Source of the DNA: Candidatus Thorarchaeota archaeon
GTDB taxonomy: Archaea; Asgardarchaeota; Thorarchaeia; Thorarchaeales; Thorarchaeaceae
NCBI GenBank assembly: GCA_020348985.1
Contig: CP070761.1
Location: 98,023 to 132,250 of the forward strand
DNA: 34,228 nt
Direction of reading: 5' to 3'
Shown here: piece after piece, positions 15,228 through 22,557 of the stretch
Layout: each line of letters starts with the position of its first letter
How positions within the stretch are numbered: position 1 is the first letter of the stretch
The notes under the pieces: model-generated
The model's database searches: none
Seen by the model: the letters and a program-made list of their open reading frames with translations, nothing else
Told to the model about the DNA's origin: nothing
Position numbers and translations under genes: made by a program

Positions 15228-15647
15228 TTACTTCTCTTTCCGACTTCTTCTTAGCTCAGGAAAAACCCATCTGCTGGCCTGCTCCCTTGATTCTACCATC
15301 TTCTGATTCTCTAGCCATTTTAGCAGAGCTCGGATCTTGTCTTCAGGAAGACCGGTTTCACGGCGAATCTCCTCAATCTTCACTGTTCCACCATGACGGG
15401 CTGCGATATGTATGATCTTTTCGGTGCGCCGAGTGTCTCTAACGGGAATCAGAATAAGAAGGAGCGCTGAAAAGGAGAGGACAAGACTTGTCGCCATACC
15501 TGTCGTACCCTCTTCTGTCGGTCCGTAGGCCAAGTAGGTCAAGACTCCTGACACCATCATCCCAAAGACAATGATTGCAGCAAAGAAGAACAGCCGCTGA
15601 CGTCTACGCTTCACCTTTTTTGTCAATTTCTCAACATCTTCTGCCAT
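15228..15647 (-). CDS. Membrane-anchored winged-helix protein
   Basis: The 139-residue protein starts with a basic segment and has two hydrophobic helices (about 19-41 and 50-67), then a winged-helix domain (about 73-130): IIHIAARHGGTVKIEEIRRETGLPEDKIRALLKWLENQ with a wing SRWVFPEL. Such proteins are probably membrane-tethered regulators, though DNA binding is inferred. GGTGAAG lies about six bases before ATG 15647. A TATA-like ACTTATACC (15686-15694) and a T9 tract (15666-15674) upstream suggest it is transcribed separately from the NSS transporter genes although it lies just downstream on the same strand. Confidence 0.7.
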   Translation of the reverse strand: MAEDVEKLTKKVKRRRQRLFFFAAIIVFGMMVSGVLTYLAYGPTEEGTTGMATSLVLSFSALLLILIPVRDTRRTEKIIHIAARHGGTVKIEEIRRETGLPEDKIRALLKWLENQKMVESREQASRWVFPELRRSRKEK

Positions 15648-15665
15648 CTACTCTTCACCAAAGAC

Positions 15666-15674
15666 AAAAAAAAA
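15666..15674 (-). terminator. T9 tract ending the NSS transporter operon
   Basis: On the minus strand a C-rich stretch is followed by nine T residues 20-28 bases after the stop of the small membrane protein. Oligo-T tracts are the usual intrinsic terminators in archaea. It lies just upstream of the next ORF. Confidence 0.55.
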
Positions 15675-15693
15675 GGGGGAGGGGTGGTATAAG

Positions 15694-15918
15694 TCACTTG
15701 GGGCGACGATACCACATGACATAGAGAAACAATGCAAGCATACCGTATGTGAATGTCAGACCTAAAAAGTACGACACTGCGGCCAGTATATTGGCACCAA
15801 TCACAATCAAGTATGCCGCAAGTACTCCGCCTATGATTGCCACAATCAGAAGCAGAATCACTCCACCCATCATTCCAAATCTTTCAAACGGTCCAAAGAT
15901 AATATCCGCAAGACCCAT
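15694..15918 (-). CDS. Small two-helix membrane protein, probable NSS transporter accessory subunit
   Basis: This 74-residue protein consists of two hydrophobic helices (about 16-42 and 45-67) ending in a basic WYRRPK tail. It begins 2 bases after the stop of the sodium-symporter gene, so it is translationally coupled. In Corynebacterium the NSS methionine/alanine importer MetP needs a small membrane subunit MetS encoded next to it; this gene holds the same position. It is longer than MetS (two helices instead of one) and sequence kinship is not evident by eye, so the role is inferred from context. Confidence 0.7.
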   Translation of the reverse strand: MGLADIIFGPFERFGMMGGVILLLIVAIIGGVLAAYLIVIGANILAAVSYFLGLTFTYGMLALFLYVMWYRRPK

Positions 15919-15920
15919 CG

Positions 15921-17456
15921 TCAGTCAACCCCCTTCATTCGCCACAGTATTATTGCGAATATCACAACTATACCGAACCATATGAACGGAATCTGAAACA
16001 GCAGTGGTGCTGTTCCTGGATCATCTGCTATTACACCTGGCATGTAGAAGCCTTGCAACGCCACAAACACGAGGGCTATGGCTATGCCAATAGGTGAAAC
16101 TATCTTTACGACCCATGTGTACCAAGACGGAAGTTTGAAATCGCCTGACTCGTTTGCCGCGTCAATGATTTTCGATCCACCCCAGACCCAGGCCATGATT
16201 AGCATCATGAATAGCGCTACTATGGCCAGGCCAAAGAACTCAACGTAGTAGTCAAAGATGTCCAGTAGGTACAGACCCCACGATACATCTTCCCCACCTG
16301 CGCTTCCTGGAGCTTCAAACCATGAAGCAAATGGCAGTCCCATGACGAACAGCAAGAGAACTATTACTATCACGGTCCGATTGCGCGGCCATCCCCACTT
16401 GTCCATTACCGCGGTAACGATAGCCTCCGTTAGGGAAACGGCGCTGGTTATTCCGAGGAGGACCATCATAATGAAGAACACAAACCCAAGAAGGTTTCCA
16501 CCAACTCCGGTCATTCCTCCTGGCCACGCAATGAACGCCCATCCTGCTCCTCCGGCGCCCAATACACCAGCAGTCGCAGCAATCGGGAATACTGCAAGCC
16601 CTGCAGTGAACGCGAACGTAGTGTCAAGAAGGCTTGTGGTCACGGCGCTGTTCGTGAGTTCACCTTTTCGAGGCAAATAGCTGGCATAGGCTGTAAGAAT
16701 ACCCATACCCGCACTTAACTTGAAAAAGCTCAAACCTGTCGCTTTCCCAATCATTTCCACGTAGTCGAAATCTACTCTTAGAGGATCAAGGTAGAAGTCG
16801 ATTCCTTCAGCTGCGCCTGGCTGAGCCAATGCAAAGAGTGCCATCATAATGATTACAATCCACAGAAGTGGGAAGAAAATCATGACTGACCTCTCAATAC
16901 CACGTGTCCCGAAGTAGTCTATGATGAATATCACTATCCACACAGCAATTAGTCCTACAACGGTCAGTGGTGACAGCAGTACATTTACGAAGAAATACGG
17001 TTGATCCAAGAAAGTAGGTGCAACTCCCGGTGCGACCTCCATTGCTCCAGGCAAAGGAGCCATCGTTAAAGCATAACCAGCATAGACGGCAGCCCAGCCA
17101 ATTATGACTACATAGAACGAAGTGAGAATCGCAGCGTTCACTAGAGTGAACCAACCAAGGAATTCACCTCCCGGGTGAATACGCTTCAGTGCACCCGGAA
17201 ATCCGCGTCTAAAAGTAGAGCCCAACACGAACTCTGTCAGTACAACTGGAATACCAATCAAAGCGAGAAGCACTAAGTAGATCAGTACAAATGGACCTCC
17301 ACCAAGTACTGACACTTTGAATGGCCAATTCCACACATTTCCAAGCCCGGTCATTGAGCCCCAGACTGCAAAAATGAAACCCATTCTTGTAATCCAGGTC
17401 TCACGGGCAACCTCCGCTTCGACTGAAGATACTTCTGAAGGCATTTCTTCATCCAT
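15921..17456 (-). CDS. Neurotransmitter:sodium symporter (NSS/SNF) family transporter
   Basis: The protein (511 residues) has the 11-12 TM pattern of sodium-coupled amino-acid symporters. The TM1 signature reads GFIFAVWGSMTGLGNVWNWPF, in which the family's usual WRFP is WNWP, so the external-gate Arg (Arg30 in LeuT) is Asn (codon 17328-17330). TM6 has FFKLSAGMGILTAYASYLP and the unwound LS/G region needed for substrate binding. It imports amino acids or related compounds with Na+; the substrate cannot be assigned. GGAG nine bases before ATG 17456 supports this start over TTG 17471. A TATA box lies at 17501-17510. It is followed directly by the small subunit gene. Confidence 0.92.
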   Translation of the reverse strand: MDEEMPSEVSSVEAEVARETWITRMGFIFAVWGSMTGLGNVWNWPFKVSVLGGGPFVLIYLVLLALIGIPVVLTEFVLGSTFRRGFPGALKRIHPGGEFLGWFTLVNAAILTSFYVVIIGWAAVYAGYALTMAPLPGAMEVAPGVAPTFLDQPYFFVNVLLSPLTVVGLIAVWIVIFIIDYFGTRGIERSVMIFFPLLWIVIIMMALFALAQPGAAEGIDFYLDPLRVDFDYVEMIGKATGLSFFKLSAGMGILTAYASYLPRKGELTNSAVTTSLLDTTFAFTAGLAVFPIAATAGVLGAGGAGWAFIAWPGGMTGVGGNLLGFVFFIMMVLLGITSAVSLTEAIVTAVMDKWGWPRNRTVIVIVLLLFVMGLPFASWFEAPGSAGGEDVSWGLYLLDIFDYYVEFFGLAIVALFMMLIMAWVWGGSKIIDAANESGDFKLPSWYTWVVKIVSPIGIAIALVFVALQGFYMPGVIADDPGTAPLLFQIPFIWFGIVVIFAIILWRMKGVD

Positions 17457-17500
17457 TTCTCTCTTCTCCAAGCGAATGTCTCACATGTAGTTCTCTCCGT

Positions 17501-17510
17501 GGAATAAATC
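17501..17510 (-). promoter_or_regulatory. TATA-like box for the NSS operon
   Basis: GATTTATTCC on the minus strand lies about 50 bases upstream of ATG 17456 and predicts a leader of about 24 bases containing the GGAG SD. Confidence 0.5.
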
Positions 17511-17531
17511 GTTTTTGGCCGAGTTTTGTTA

Positions 17532-17573
17532 CGTCATTTGACGAATTCCTGAGGTTTAGTTACGAATGTAACT
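17532..17573. promoter_or_regulatory. Two palindromes upstream of the NSS promoter
   Basis: CGTCATTTGACG (17532-17543, arms of 5) and AGTTACGAATGTAACT (17558-17573, perfect arms of 6 around GAAT) lie 20-60 bases upstream of the TATA box. GTTAC also recurs at 17528-17532 and 17590-17594. This layout suggests binding of a dimeric regulator, possibly an activator because the sites lie upstream of the promoter. Confidence 0.4.
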
Positions 17574-17779
17574 CTGTCATTTTACCTAAGTTACCAATTC
17601 AACCTAAACCCCATCGTTTCAAGACATAGTCAGATTCAAGAGAACCAGAAGATACTGTCGATGATTCAGTAAGATATGTCTTGGTACGACACTGGCCTCT
17701 GCATATGCAAAGGCAAGTTCTAAAATGCAATCAAAGAACCACGTTTGGAGTGGAATCTGAGTCAACTACGGACTGAATC

Positions 17780-18922
17780 TCATTCCTGGGTCGACGGTTC
17801 ATCTACTTCATGAAAAATGCAGTGAGTTCTTACAAACCGTCCCTCTTCATCACGAGCGATTCGTCCATGAAATACGGCCACAACCTCGCTCTGATCTTTG
17901 CGTACAAGTTTGAATCGAACATCCTTGATTCTGCCAGCTTCTTTGAATTTTTTGAATCGTCCTTTAAAGATGTCTTTCATTTCCGGGGAGAGGAATTCCG
18001 AGAATGAAGCACCTATCACTTCTCCTTTTGTGTAGCCGAGTGCCTCCAGCCATGCCGGATTGACCTCAATCAGCCTTCCGTCCTTATCCAGCGATTGGTA
18101 CCCAAGCGGCGCGTTTTCATAGAGAAGGCGGAAGTGCTCAGCACTTTCTCGGAGGAGTTTCTCCTGTTGCTTTCTCTCTGAAACATCTCTCACAATCGCC
18201 TGAACGTAGTCTTTTCCTCCAAATCGAAACAGGCTGGAGGAGACCTCTGCAGGAAACTCTTCGCCGTTACTCTTAGTGAAGTGACTCTCGTAGCGAACTA
18301 CTCCTTCTTTCAGAAGGGTCTCGAAGGCTGTTCGGCTGTGTGCTCGGGCCTCAACCGGGTGAAGCTCATAGACTAGATATGACATGATTTTAGACCTGTC
18401 GTATCCGAATAGCTCGAGAGCACACTGATTCACGTCAACAATCAAACCTTCGAAATCGTGAATGAAGATTGCATCATTGGACTCGTTGAAAAGCTCGCGG
18501 TACTTCTCACGTTCATCAGCAAGCGTGATGTCTGAGATTTCTGAAGGCACTGCAGTCTTATCCACTTGTCTGACTATCAGAATGCAGCCGTGTGATTCCT
18601 CATCATCTCTCCCAAGTGGCGCAGCGGAGATCATGGTATGCAGATGAGTTCCGGATGCAGTCGACCAAATCACCTCATCCGTTGCTGAGAGACATTCATC
18701 CACCATTGGGATGAAGTCAGCAATGAAGCTCTTACTCTCTTTGACGAGGAAATCATCGACCTTCTTCCCGATGATTTCGTCAAGAGGTCTCTCCAGCATA
18801 GAAGCCGTGCTCTGGTTTGTTGAGATTATCTCCCTGTCTTCGCCGAGCAGAATCACTCCGTCAGATATCAGGTCTGCGAGCAGACTCGCAGGCACGTCCT
18901 GCAGCTCTTTGATATTCTCCAC
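17780..18922 (-). CDS. Protein with three PAS domains and no output domain
   Basis: The 380 residues divide into three PAS sensory domains at about 12-115, 137-253 and 260-372. Typical segments are seen: GVILLGEDREIISTNQS, DAIFIHDFEGLIVDVNQCALELFGYD with VRDVSERKQQEKLL, and LGYQSLDKDGRLIEVNPAWLEALGYTKGEVIG. There is no histidine kinase, GGDEF, HTH or methyl-accepting part, and no TM helix, so the protein is a soluble sensor or adaptor that must act through a partner. GTG 18922 is well supported by a perfect AGGAGG seven-eight bases upstream, and a TATA box lies at 18969-18978. No kinase or response regulator is encoded nearby. Confidence 0.9.
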   Translation of the reverse strand: MENIKELQDVPASLLADLISDGVILLGEDREIISTNQSTASMLERPLDEIIGKKVDDFLVKESKSFIADFIPMVDECLSATDEVIWSTASGTHLHTMISAAPLGRDDEESHGCILIVRQVDKTAVPSEISDITLADEREKYRELFNESNDAIFIHDFEGLIVDVNQCALELFGYDRSKIMSYLVYELHPVEARAHSRTAFETLLKEGVVRYESHFTKSNGEEFPAEVSSSLFRFGGKDYVQAIVRDVSERKQQEKLLRESAEHFRLLYENAPLGYQSLDKDGRLIEVNPAWLEALGYTKGEVIGASFSEFLSPEMKDIFKGRFKKFKEAGRIKDVRFKLVRKDQSEVVAVFHGRIARDEEGRFVRTHCIFHEVDEPSTQE

Positions 18923-18968
18923 TTGAGCTCCTCCTAGGGCTTTCAGAGAGAAATCTCCCCTTGACTTG

Positions 18969-18978
18969 ACTATATGTT
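18969..18978 (-). promoter_or_regulatory. TATA-like box for the PAS protein gene
   Basis: AACATATAGT on the minus strand lies about 50 bases upstream of GTG 18922. Confidence 0.5.
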
Positions 18979-19037
18979 ACAAGTCTCCCTTTTGGAGTTT
19001 GCCCATAGTCGAAATTTCTTGGTTATAAGTAGAGATT

Positions 19038-19664
19038 CTATGTTCCCAAACAGGTTCCACCGGCCTCAAGACCAAGGTCGAATGCTCTGGAATTTGCGTC
19101 AATTGTCTTCTCGGGAACGAGTGCTAGCACTGCTTCTCGCACCTTCTCTGTGGGGATTGGGAAATCTGGACACGCCAAGGCCGCTCCGACGAGAACGGAG
19201 TTCTCTGTCTTTGCATTGCCTGCTTGAAGCGCCAATTCTAGCGAATCCAGAAGTACGATGTTGTCTGTAACCATTTTCAGCTTGTCCACAATCTGTTCAA
19301 TAGTTAGGTACTTCGTCTTCCCTGTCTTGTCCAGAGCAACTTTCTCAGTTTCACTGACCGAAGGCATGATGCGATTGCTCATGATGACAACTCCGCCATC
19401 CTTGAGGTACTCGATGTAGCGAAGGGTCTCGCTTGCTTCCATAGCAATCATCATGTCGGCCTTGCCATATGCGATTAGCGGCGAGATCGGTTCACCGATT
19501 CTGAAGTGGACATAAATGGAGCCCTGTCTCTGTGAAAGACCATGCTGTTCTCCCGTCATGACTTCAAGCCCTGCGTCAACAGCCGCCTTTCCTAGAATCG
19601 ACGACAGCAGCATGAGACCCTGACCACCCACTCCGCAGAACATGATATTGAATGTACCACTCAT
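19038..19664 (-). CDS. iorB: Indolepyruvate ferredoxin oxidoreductase subunit beta
   Basis: This is the gamma-type domain subunit of the 2-oxoacid:ferredoxin oxidoreductase family. IorAB converts aryl pyruvates (from aromatic amino acids) to aryl-acetyl-CoA, reducing ferredoxin. Seen here: N-terminal FNIMFCGVGGQGLMLLSSILGKAA, then GLEVMTGEQHGLSQRQGSIYVHFRIG, the segment that packs against the alpha subunit. The length of 208 residues is normal. ATG 19664 has GAGGTG six bases upstream, within the end of iorA; a GTG at 19673 is less likely. The gene starts 5 bases after the iorA stop, as expected for a two-gene operon. Confidence 0.93.
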   Translation of the reverse strand: MSGTFNIMFCGVGGQGLMLLSSILGKAAVDAGLEVMTGEQHGLSQRQGSIYVHFRIGEPISPLIAYGKADMMIAMEASETLRYIEYLKDGGVVIMSNRIMPSVSETEKVALDKTGKTKYLTIEQIVDKLKMVTDNIVLLDSLELALQAGNAKTENSVLVGAALACPDFPIPTEKVREAVLALVPEKTIDANSRAFDLGLEAGGTCLGT

Positions 19665-19669
19665 TTCAT

Positions 19670-21565
19670 TCACCTCTCTATGTGACGCGGAGCGTCAACT
19701 GGGCAGACTTGTCTGCACTCAAGACAGCCATCACAGAGGTCCTGCTGGATCTTCATTTTCCTATCATCTTCATCCACAAGAATGGCTGGACAGTAGAACT
19801 CCTTGACGCAAGCATAGATACTCCTGCAGGTGTCCTTCACATTCTCGCTGGGTACTATCTTCTCACCCAGTCGCTTCTTCAGACGGTCTCCGTAGAGCGC
19901 GCAATCACGCTTGGAAATGATCACTGAGAGACCTTCTATCTGGATTGCATCTATGATCGGCTGGATGCAGTCACGAGTCTCGTACGGGTCGATGATTGCT
20001 ATCTTGGCAGCGCCCAATGCCTCGAAGAACTTCTCCATGTTGATTTTTCTTGCGGGGTGTCCCCCAGCATTGAACTCGCTATTTGGATTGAATTGCTGCC
20101 CGGTCATTGCAGTCACTGAATTGTCGAGCACGAACAGAGTCACATTCGAATTGTGATGGATGAGGTTGACAATCCCTGGCAACGCTGCATGGTAGAGCGT
20201 GGAGTCGCCAACCATCGCAATTACCTTGTCTTCCAGAACAAGGTTCATTCCAGCCGAAAGCCCCAAAGATGCACCCATCGCTAGCATCGAGTCACTAAAC
20301 TCGTTAGGTGGCAAGAATGCCATTGAGTAGCATCCGATGTCGTTGTTGAATACAATCTTATCTCTGATCTTCAGTCTGTTTAGCGCTTGCCTGAAAGCCC
20401 AGAGAGTACCTCGGTGAGGACATCCAGGGCAGAAGATTGGCACTCGATTAGAGAGCACTTCTGCCAGTTCCTCAGCGCGAGTCAGAATAGCATCGTAGTC
20501 AAGGGAGATCTCACTACCGGTAACATCTGAGAGGACTTTCTCAACGATAGGCACGTTGTATTCCAGCATCTCACTGAAGTGACCACTCTTCTTTCCAATG
20601 ATCTCAATTGTGGGATTGGCTTCTTTCGCGATTGCTGTGATTCGGGTCTCAAGGTACGGTGTAAGTTCCTCGACTATAATCACCTTGTCTAGGCGCTTCA
20701 AGAAGTCAGCAATCTTCTCTTCAGGAAGCGGGAATAGCGTTCCAATCTTAAGAACTGGTAGCTCTGCCTCCAAGTTTCGCATTGCTTCCTTGGTGTGCAG
20801 ATAGCAGACACCAGCGGTAATCACTCCAGTTGTCCCTTTTCCTTCGTCTATGAAGTTGAACTTGGTCTTCTCGAATTCTTTTTGGAGTGCCGCCTTCTTC
20901 TCAAGCAGCTTTGCTTTGAGTGCCCTAGCAACTGAACCTACCGTGAAGTACTGCCCCTTGACATCTGCCCAAGACTTCCTCTCAAAGGGAGTCCTCTTCA
21001 GATCTCCCAGCTTCACCATGCCCCTTGAGTGATTGACTCTTGTCGTCGTTCTCATGATTACCAGGGTCTTGTGTCTCTCAGAGACCTCAAACGCCCACCG
21101 AACCATATCGTGGGCTTCCTGAGCATTCGACGGCTCTATCATCGGCACATATGCCACCTCTCCAAAATACCTGCCATCCTGCTCAGATTGAGACGAGTGG
21201 GCAAACGGATCATCAGCAATGAGGCATACACAACCGGCGTTCAGTCCGGTATAGCCCATGCTGAACATAGAATCACTTGCAACGTTCATCCCTACGCTTT
21301 TCATGGATGTGAATGAACGGACTCCTGCCATGGAGGCTCCGGCAACAGTCTCAAGCGCAACTTTCTCGTTTGCTGCAATCTCCATTTTGTAGTCTCCAAA
21401 GTGGTCGAGTACTTCTCCAAACGTGTCCAGAATCTCTGAAACAGGCGAACCTGGGTAGAACGAAACAACCTTGACATCCGACTCAAGAGCTCCTCGCACT
21501 ACTGCTTCATTCGAGAGCATGAGCGCGGGTCCATGGTCCGTTCTCATGACGTCTTCGACGGTCAT
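19670..21565 (-). CDS. iorA: Indolepyruvate ferredoxin oxidoreductase subunit alpha
   Basis: The 631-residue protein has the pyrimidine-binding domain first (ALMLSNEAVVRGALESDVKVVSFYPGSP), a central domain, and the thiamine-diphosphate domain with PIFCPGCPHRG, NDIGCYSM and GDSTLYHAALPGIVN ending NSVTAMTGQQ. The C-terminal part normally binds two 4Fe-4S clusters. The last one is complete (CDGCLECRQVCP), but the first reads CRSIYACVKEFYCP: the second Cys of the usual CX2CX2C is Ile (codon 17 of the motif region, 19817-19819). Enzymatic role as for iorB. GAGAGG lies eight bases before ATG 21565. A TATA-like GGCTTATGTT (21621-21630) and a palindrome (21606-21620) precede the start. Confidence 0.95.
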   Translation of the reverse strand: MTVEDVMRTDHGPALMLSNEAVVRGALESDVKVVSFYPGSPVSEILDTFGEVLDHFGDYKMEIAANEKVALETVAGASMAGVRSFTSMKSVGMNVASDSMFSMGYTGLNAGCVCLIADDPFAHSSQSEQDGRYFGEVAYVPMIEPSNAQEAHDMVRWAFEVSERHKTLVIMRTTTRVNHSRGMVKLGDLKRTPFERKSWADVKGQYFTVGSVARALKAKLLEKKAALQKEFEKTKFNFIDEGKGTTGVITAGVCYLHTKEAMRNLEAELPVLKIGTLFPLPEEKIADFLKRLDKVIIVEELTPYLETRITAIAKEANPTIEIIGKKSGHFSEMLEYNVPIVEKVLSDVTGSEISLDYDAILTRAEELAEVLSNRVPIFCPGCPHRGTLWAFRQALNRLKIRDKIVFNNDIGCYSMAFLPPNEFSDSMLAMGASLGLSAGMNLVLEDKVIAMVGDSTLYHAALPGIVNLIHHNSNVTLFVLDNSVTAMTGQQFNPNSEFNAGGHPARKINMEKFFEALGAAKIAIIDPYETRDCIQPIIDAIQIEGLSVIISKRDCALYGDRLKKRLGEKIVPSENVKDTCRSIYACVKEFYCPAILVDEDDRKMKIQQDLCDGCLECRQVCPVDAPRHIER

Positions 21566-21605
21566 CGTTAAAACCTCTCAGCTTCGATACCTAACTTGGC
21601 GTGAC

Positions 21606-21620
21606 ATGCATACTCTGCAT
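21606..21620. promoter_or_regulatory. Short palindrome between the iorA TATA box and transcription start
   Basis: ATGCATACTCTGCAT has perfect 5-base arms (ATGCA/TGCAT) around TACTC. It lies just downstream of the TATA-like box at 21621-21630, a position in which a bound repressor would block transcription of iorAB. Confidence 0.3.
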
Positions 21621-21673
21621 AACATAAGCCTTGGGCTATGTACGTACCAATCACTTCAGGAATGTATTATGAG

Positions 21674-22150
21674 TTATCCACCCGGACTACCATGCCAAGG
21701 AGAATCCTTCCATATCATGTCCCATATCATGTCCTCTGTTAGAGTTTCGGGCTCAATGATTGCTTTGTGAAGATCGTGCAGTAGTTTGTGATGTCGAATC
21801 TCGTCTTCTCGTATCATCGCGGCAATAGTCCTAACCTGTTCATTGTCGCTCTTCTCGACAAGTTCGCCGTAGGCCTTGACAGCGTGAGCCTCCAGCTCGA
21901 TGTGTTCTTTGATACCGTCTGCAATCTTGTCCCGTTCCGACACGCTAATGAATGGAGTGGGACCCTCTACGGCCTTTCTAAGAGACTTCAAGAGCGTCGC
22001 GTGCTTCTTTGAATCTTGAGCAATGCCAAGAAGCAGGTCTTTCACAAACACGTTCCCCAACTTGGAAGTGTTATCCTCAACTAATTCTATGATCTTCTTC
22101 TCAAGCTCGATCTGCTTGTCAATGAATTGAAGTGTTTCTTTCTTTTCCAA
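21674..22150 (-). CDS. Second ferritin-like four-helix protein
   Basis: This 158-residue helical protein resembles the one at 10227: DKQIELEKKIIEL in helix 1, AQDSKKHATLLKSL in helix 2, EHIELEAHAVKAYGEL in helix 3, and IREDEIRHHKLLHDL (ExxH) in helix 4, then a Trp-rich tail DMIWDMIWKDSPWHGSPGG. It is probably a diiron or metal-binding rubrerythrin-type protein without a rubredoxin domain. As in its relative, helix 2 shows Asp four residues before the His. The start is TTG 22150 with GGAGTGA upstream; no ATG is available nearby. It is divergent from the glutaredoxin/thioredoxin reductase pair, which links it to thiol or oxidative stress. Confidence 0.8.
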   Translation of the reverse strand: MEKKETLQFIDKQIELEKKIIELVEDNTSKLGNVFVKDLLLGIAQDSKKHATLLKSLRKAVEGPTPFISVSERDKIADGIKEHIELEAHAVKAYGELVEKSDNEQVRTIAAMIREDEIRHHKLLHDLHKAIIEPETLTEDMIWDMIWKDSPWHGSPGG

Positions 22151-22258
22151 GATATGTCACTCCAGCTGTCCGACGTCTGGTCGTGTGCCTATCTGCCTTA
22201 TGACTTTTGACAAAGCTCAACAAACTGATAAGAAGCAAACACTACTCCCACAGCGCAT

Positions 22259-22269
22259 CTCTTATATCA
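22259..22269 (+). promoter_or_regulatory. TATA-like box for the glutaredoxin-trxB pair
   Basis: TCTTATATCAC lies about 47 bases upstream of ATG 22311 and predicts a leader of about 20 bases. Confidence 0.5.
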
Positions 22270-22310
22270 CACGAAATGAACTCTCAATCGTCCAAGAGGT
22301 TGGTCACGAA

Positions 22311-22553
22311 ATGACAAAAGCAACCATCTACACGGCAACAAAGTGCCCTCACAGCAAGAGACTCAAAGAGTTCTTGACTGAAAACGGCGTCGACTTTGAA
22401 GACAAGTGTGTTCTGGACAGTCAGGAATTGCTCCAAGAGCTGTTGGAAGTGAGTGATCAGCGAGCAGTTCCAGTAACAGTTGTTGAAGGAGAAGTCTTCG
22501 TAGGATTTGGTAGGCGAGCCGAGAGAAGGTTACGGAGAAAATTGGGGGCTTAG
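22311..22553 (+). CDS. Glutaredoxin-like protein with CPHS active site
   Basis: This 80-residue protein has the thioredoxin/glutaredoxin fold in minimal form: ATIYTATKCPHSKRLKEFLTENGVDFE, a cis-Pro segment AVPVTVVEGEVFVGF and a basic end RRAERRLRRKLGA. The active site reads CPHS (Cys12, Ser15) instead of CPYC, so it is a one-Cys glutaredoxin; an additional Cys33 could act as resolving thiol. It is likely reduced by the thioredoxin reductase, whose gene begins 4 bases downstream. ATG 22311 is preferred to upstream codons because it matches the family start and fits the TATA box at 22259-22269. Confidence 0.87.
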   Translation: MTKATIYTATKCPHSKRLKEFLTENGVDFEDKCVLDSQELLQELLEVSDQRAVPVTVVEGEVFVGFGRRAERRLRRKLGA

Positions 22554-22557
22554 GAAG

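Larger units (their letters stand above)
17457..17779. other. Non-coding region upstream of the NSS operon with palindromes
   Basis: This 323-base interval has no convincing gene. It holds the NSS promoter (TATA at 17501-17510) and, further upstream, two short palindromes (17532-17543 and 17558-17573). The part from about 17600 to 17779, next to the end of the PAS gene, shows no structure that I can recognise. Confidence 0.5.
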
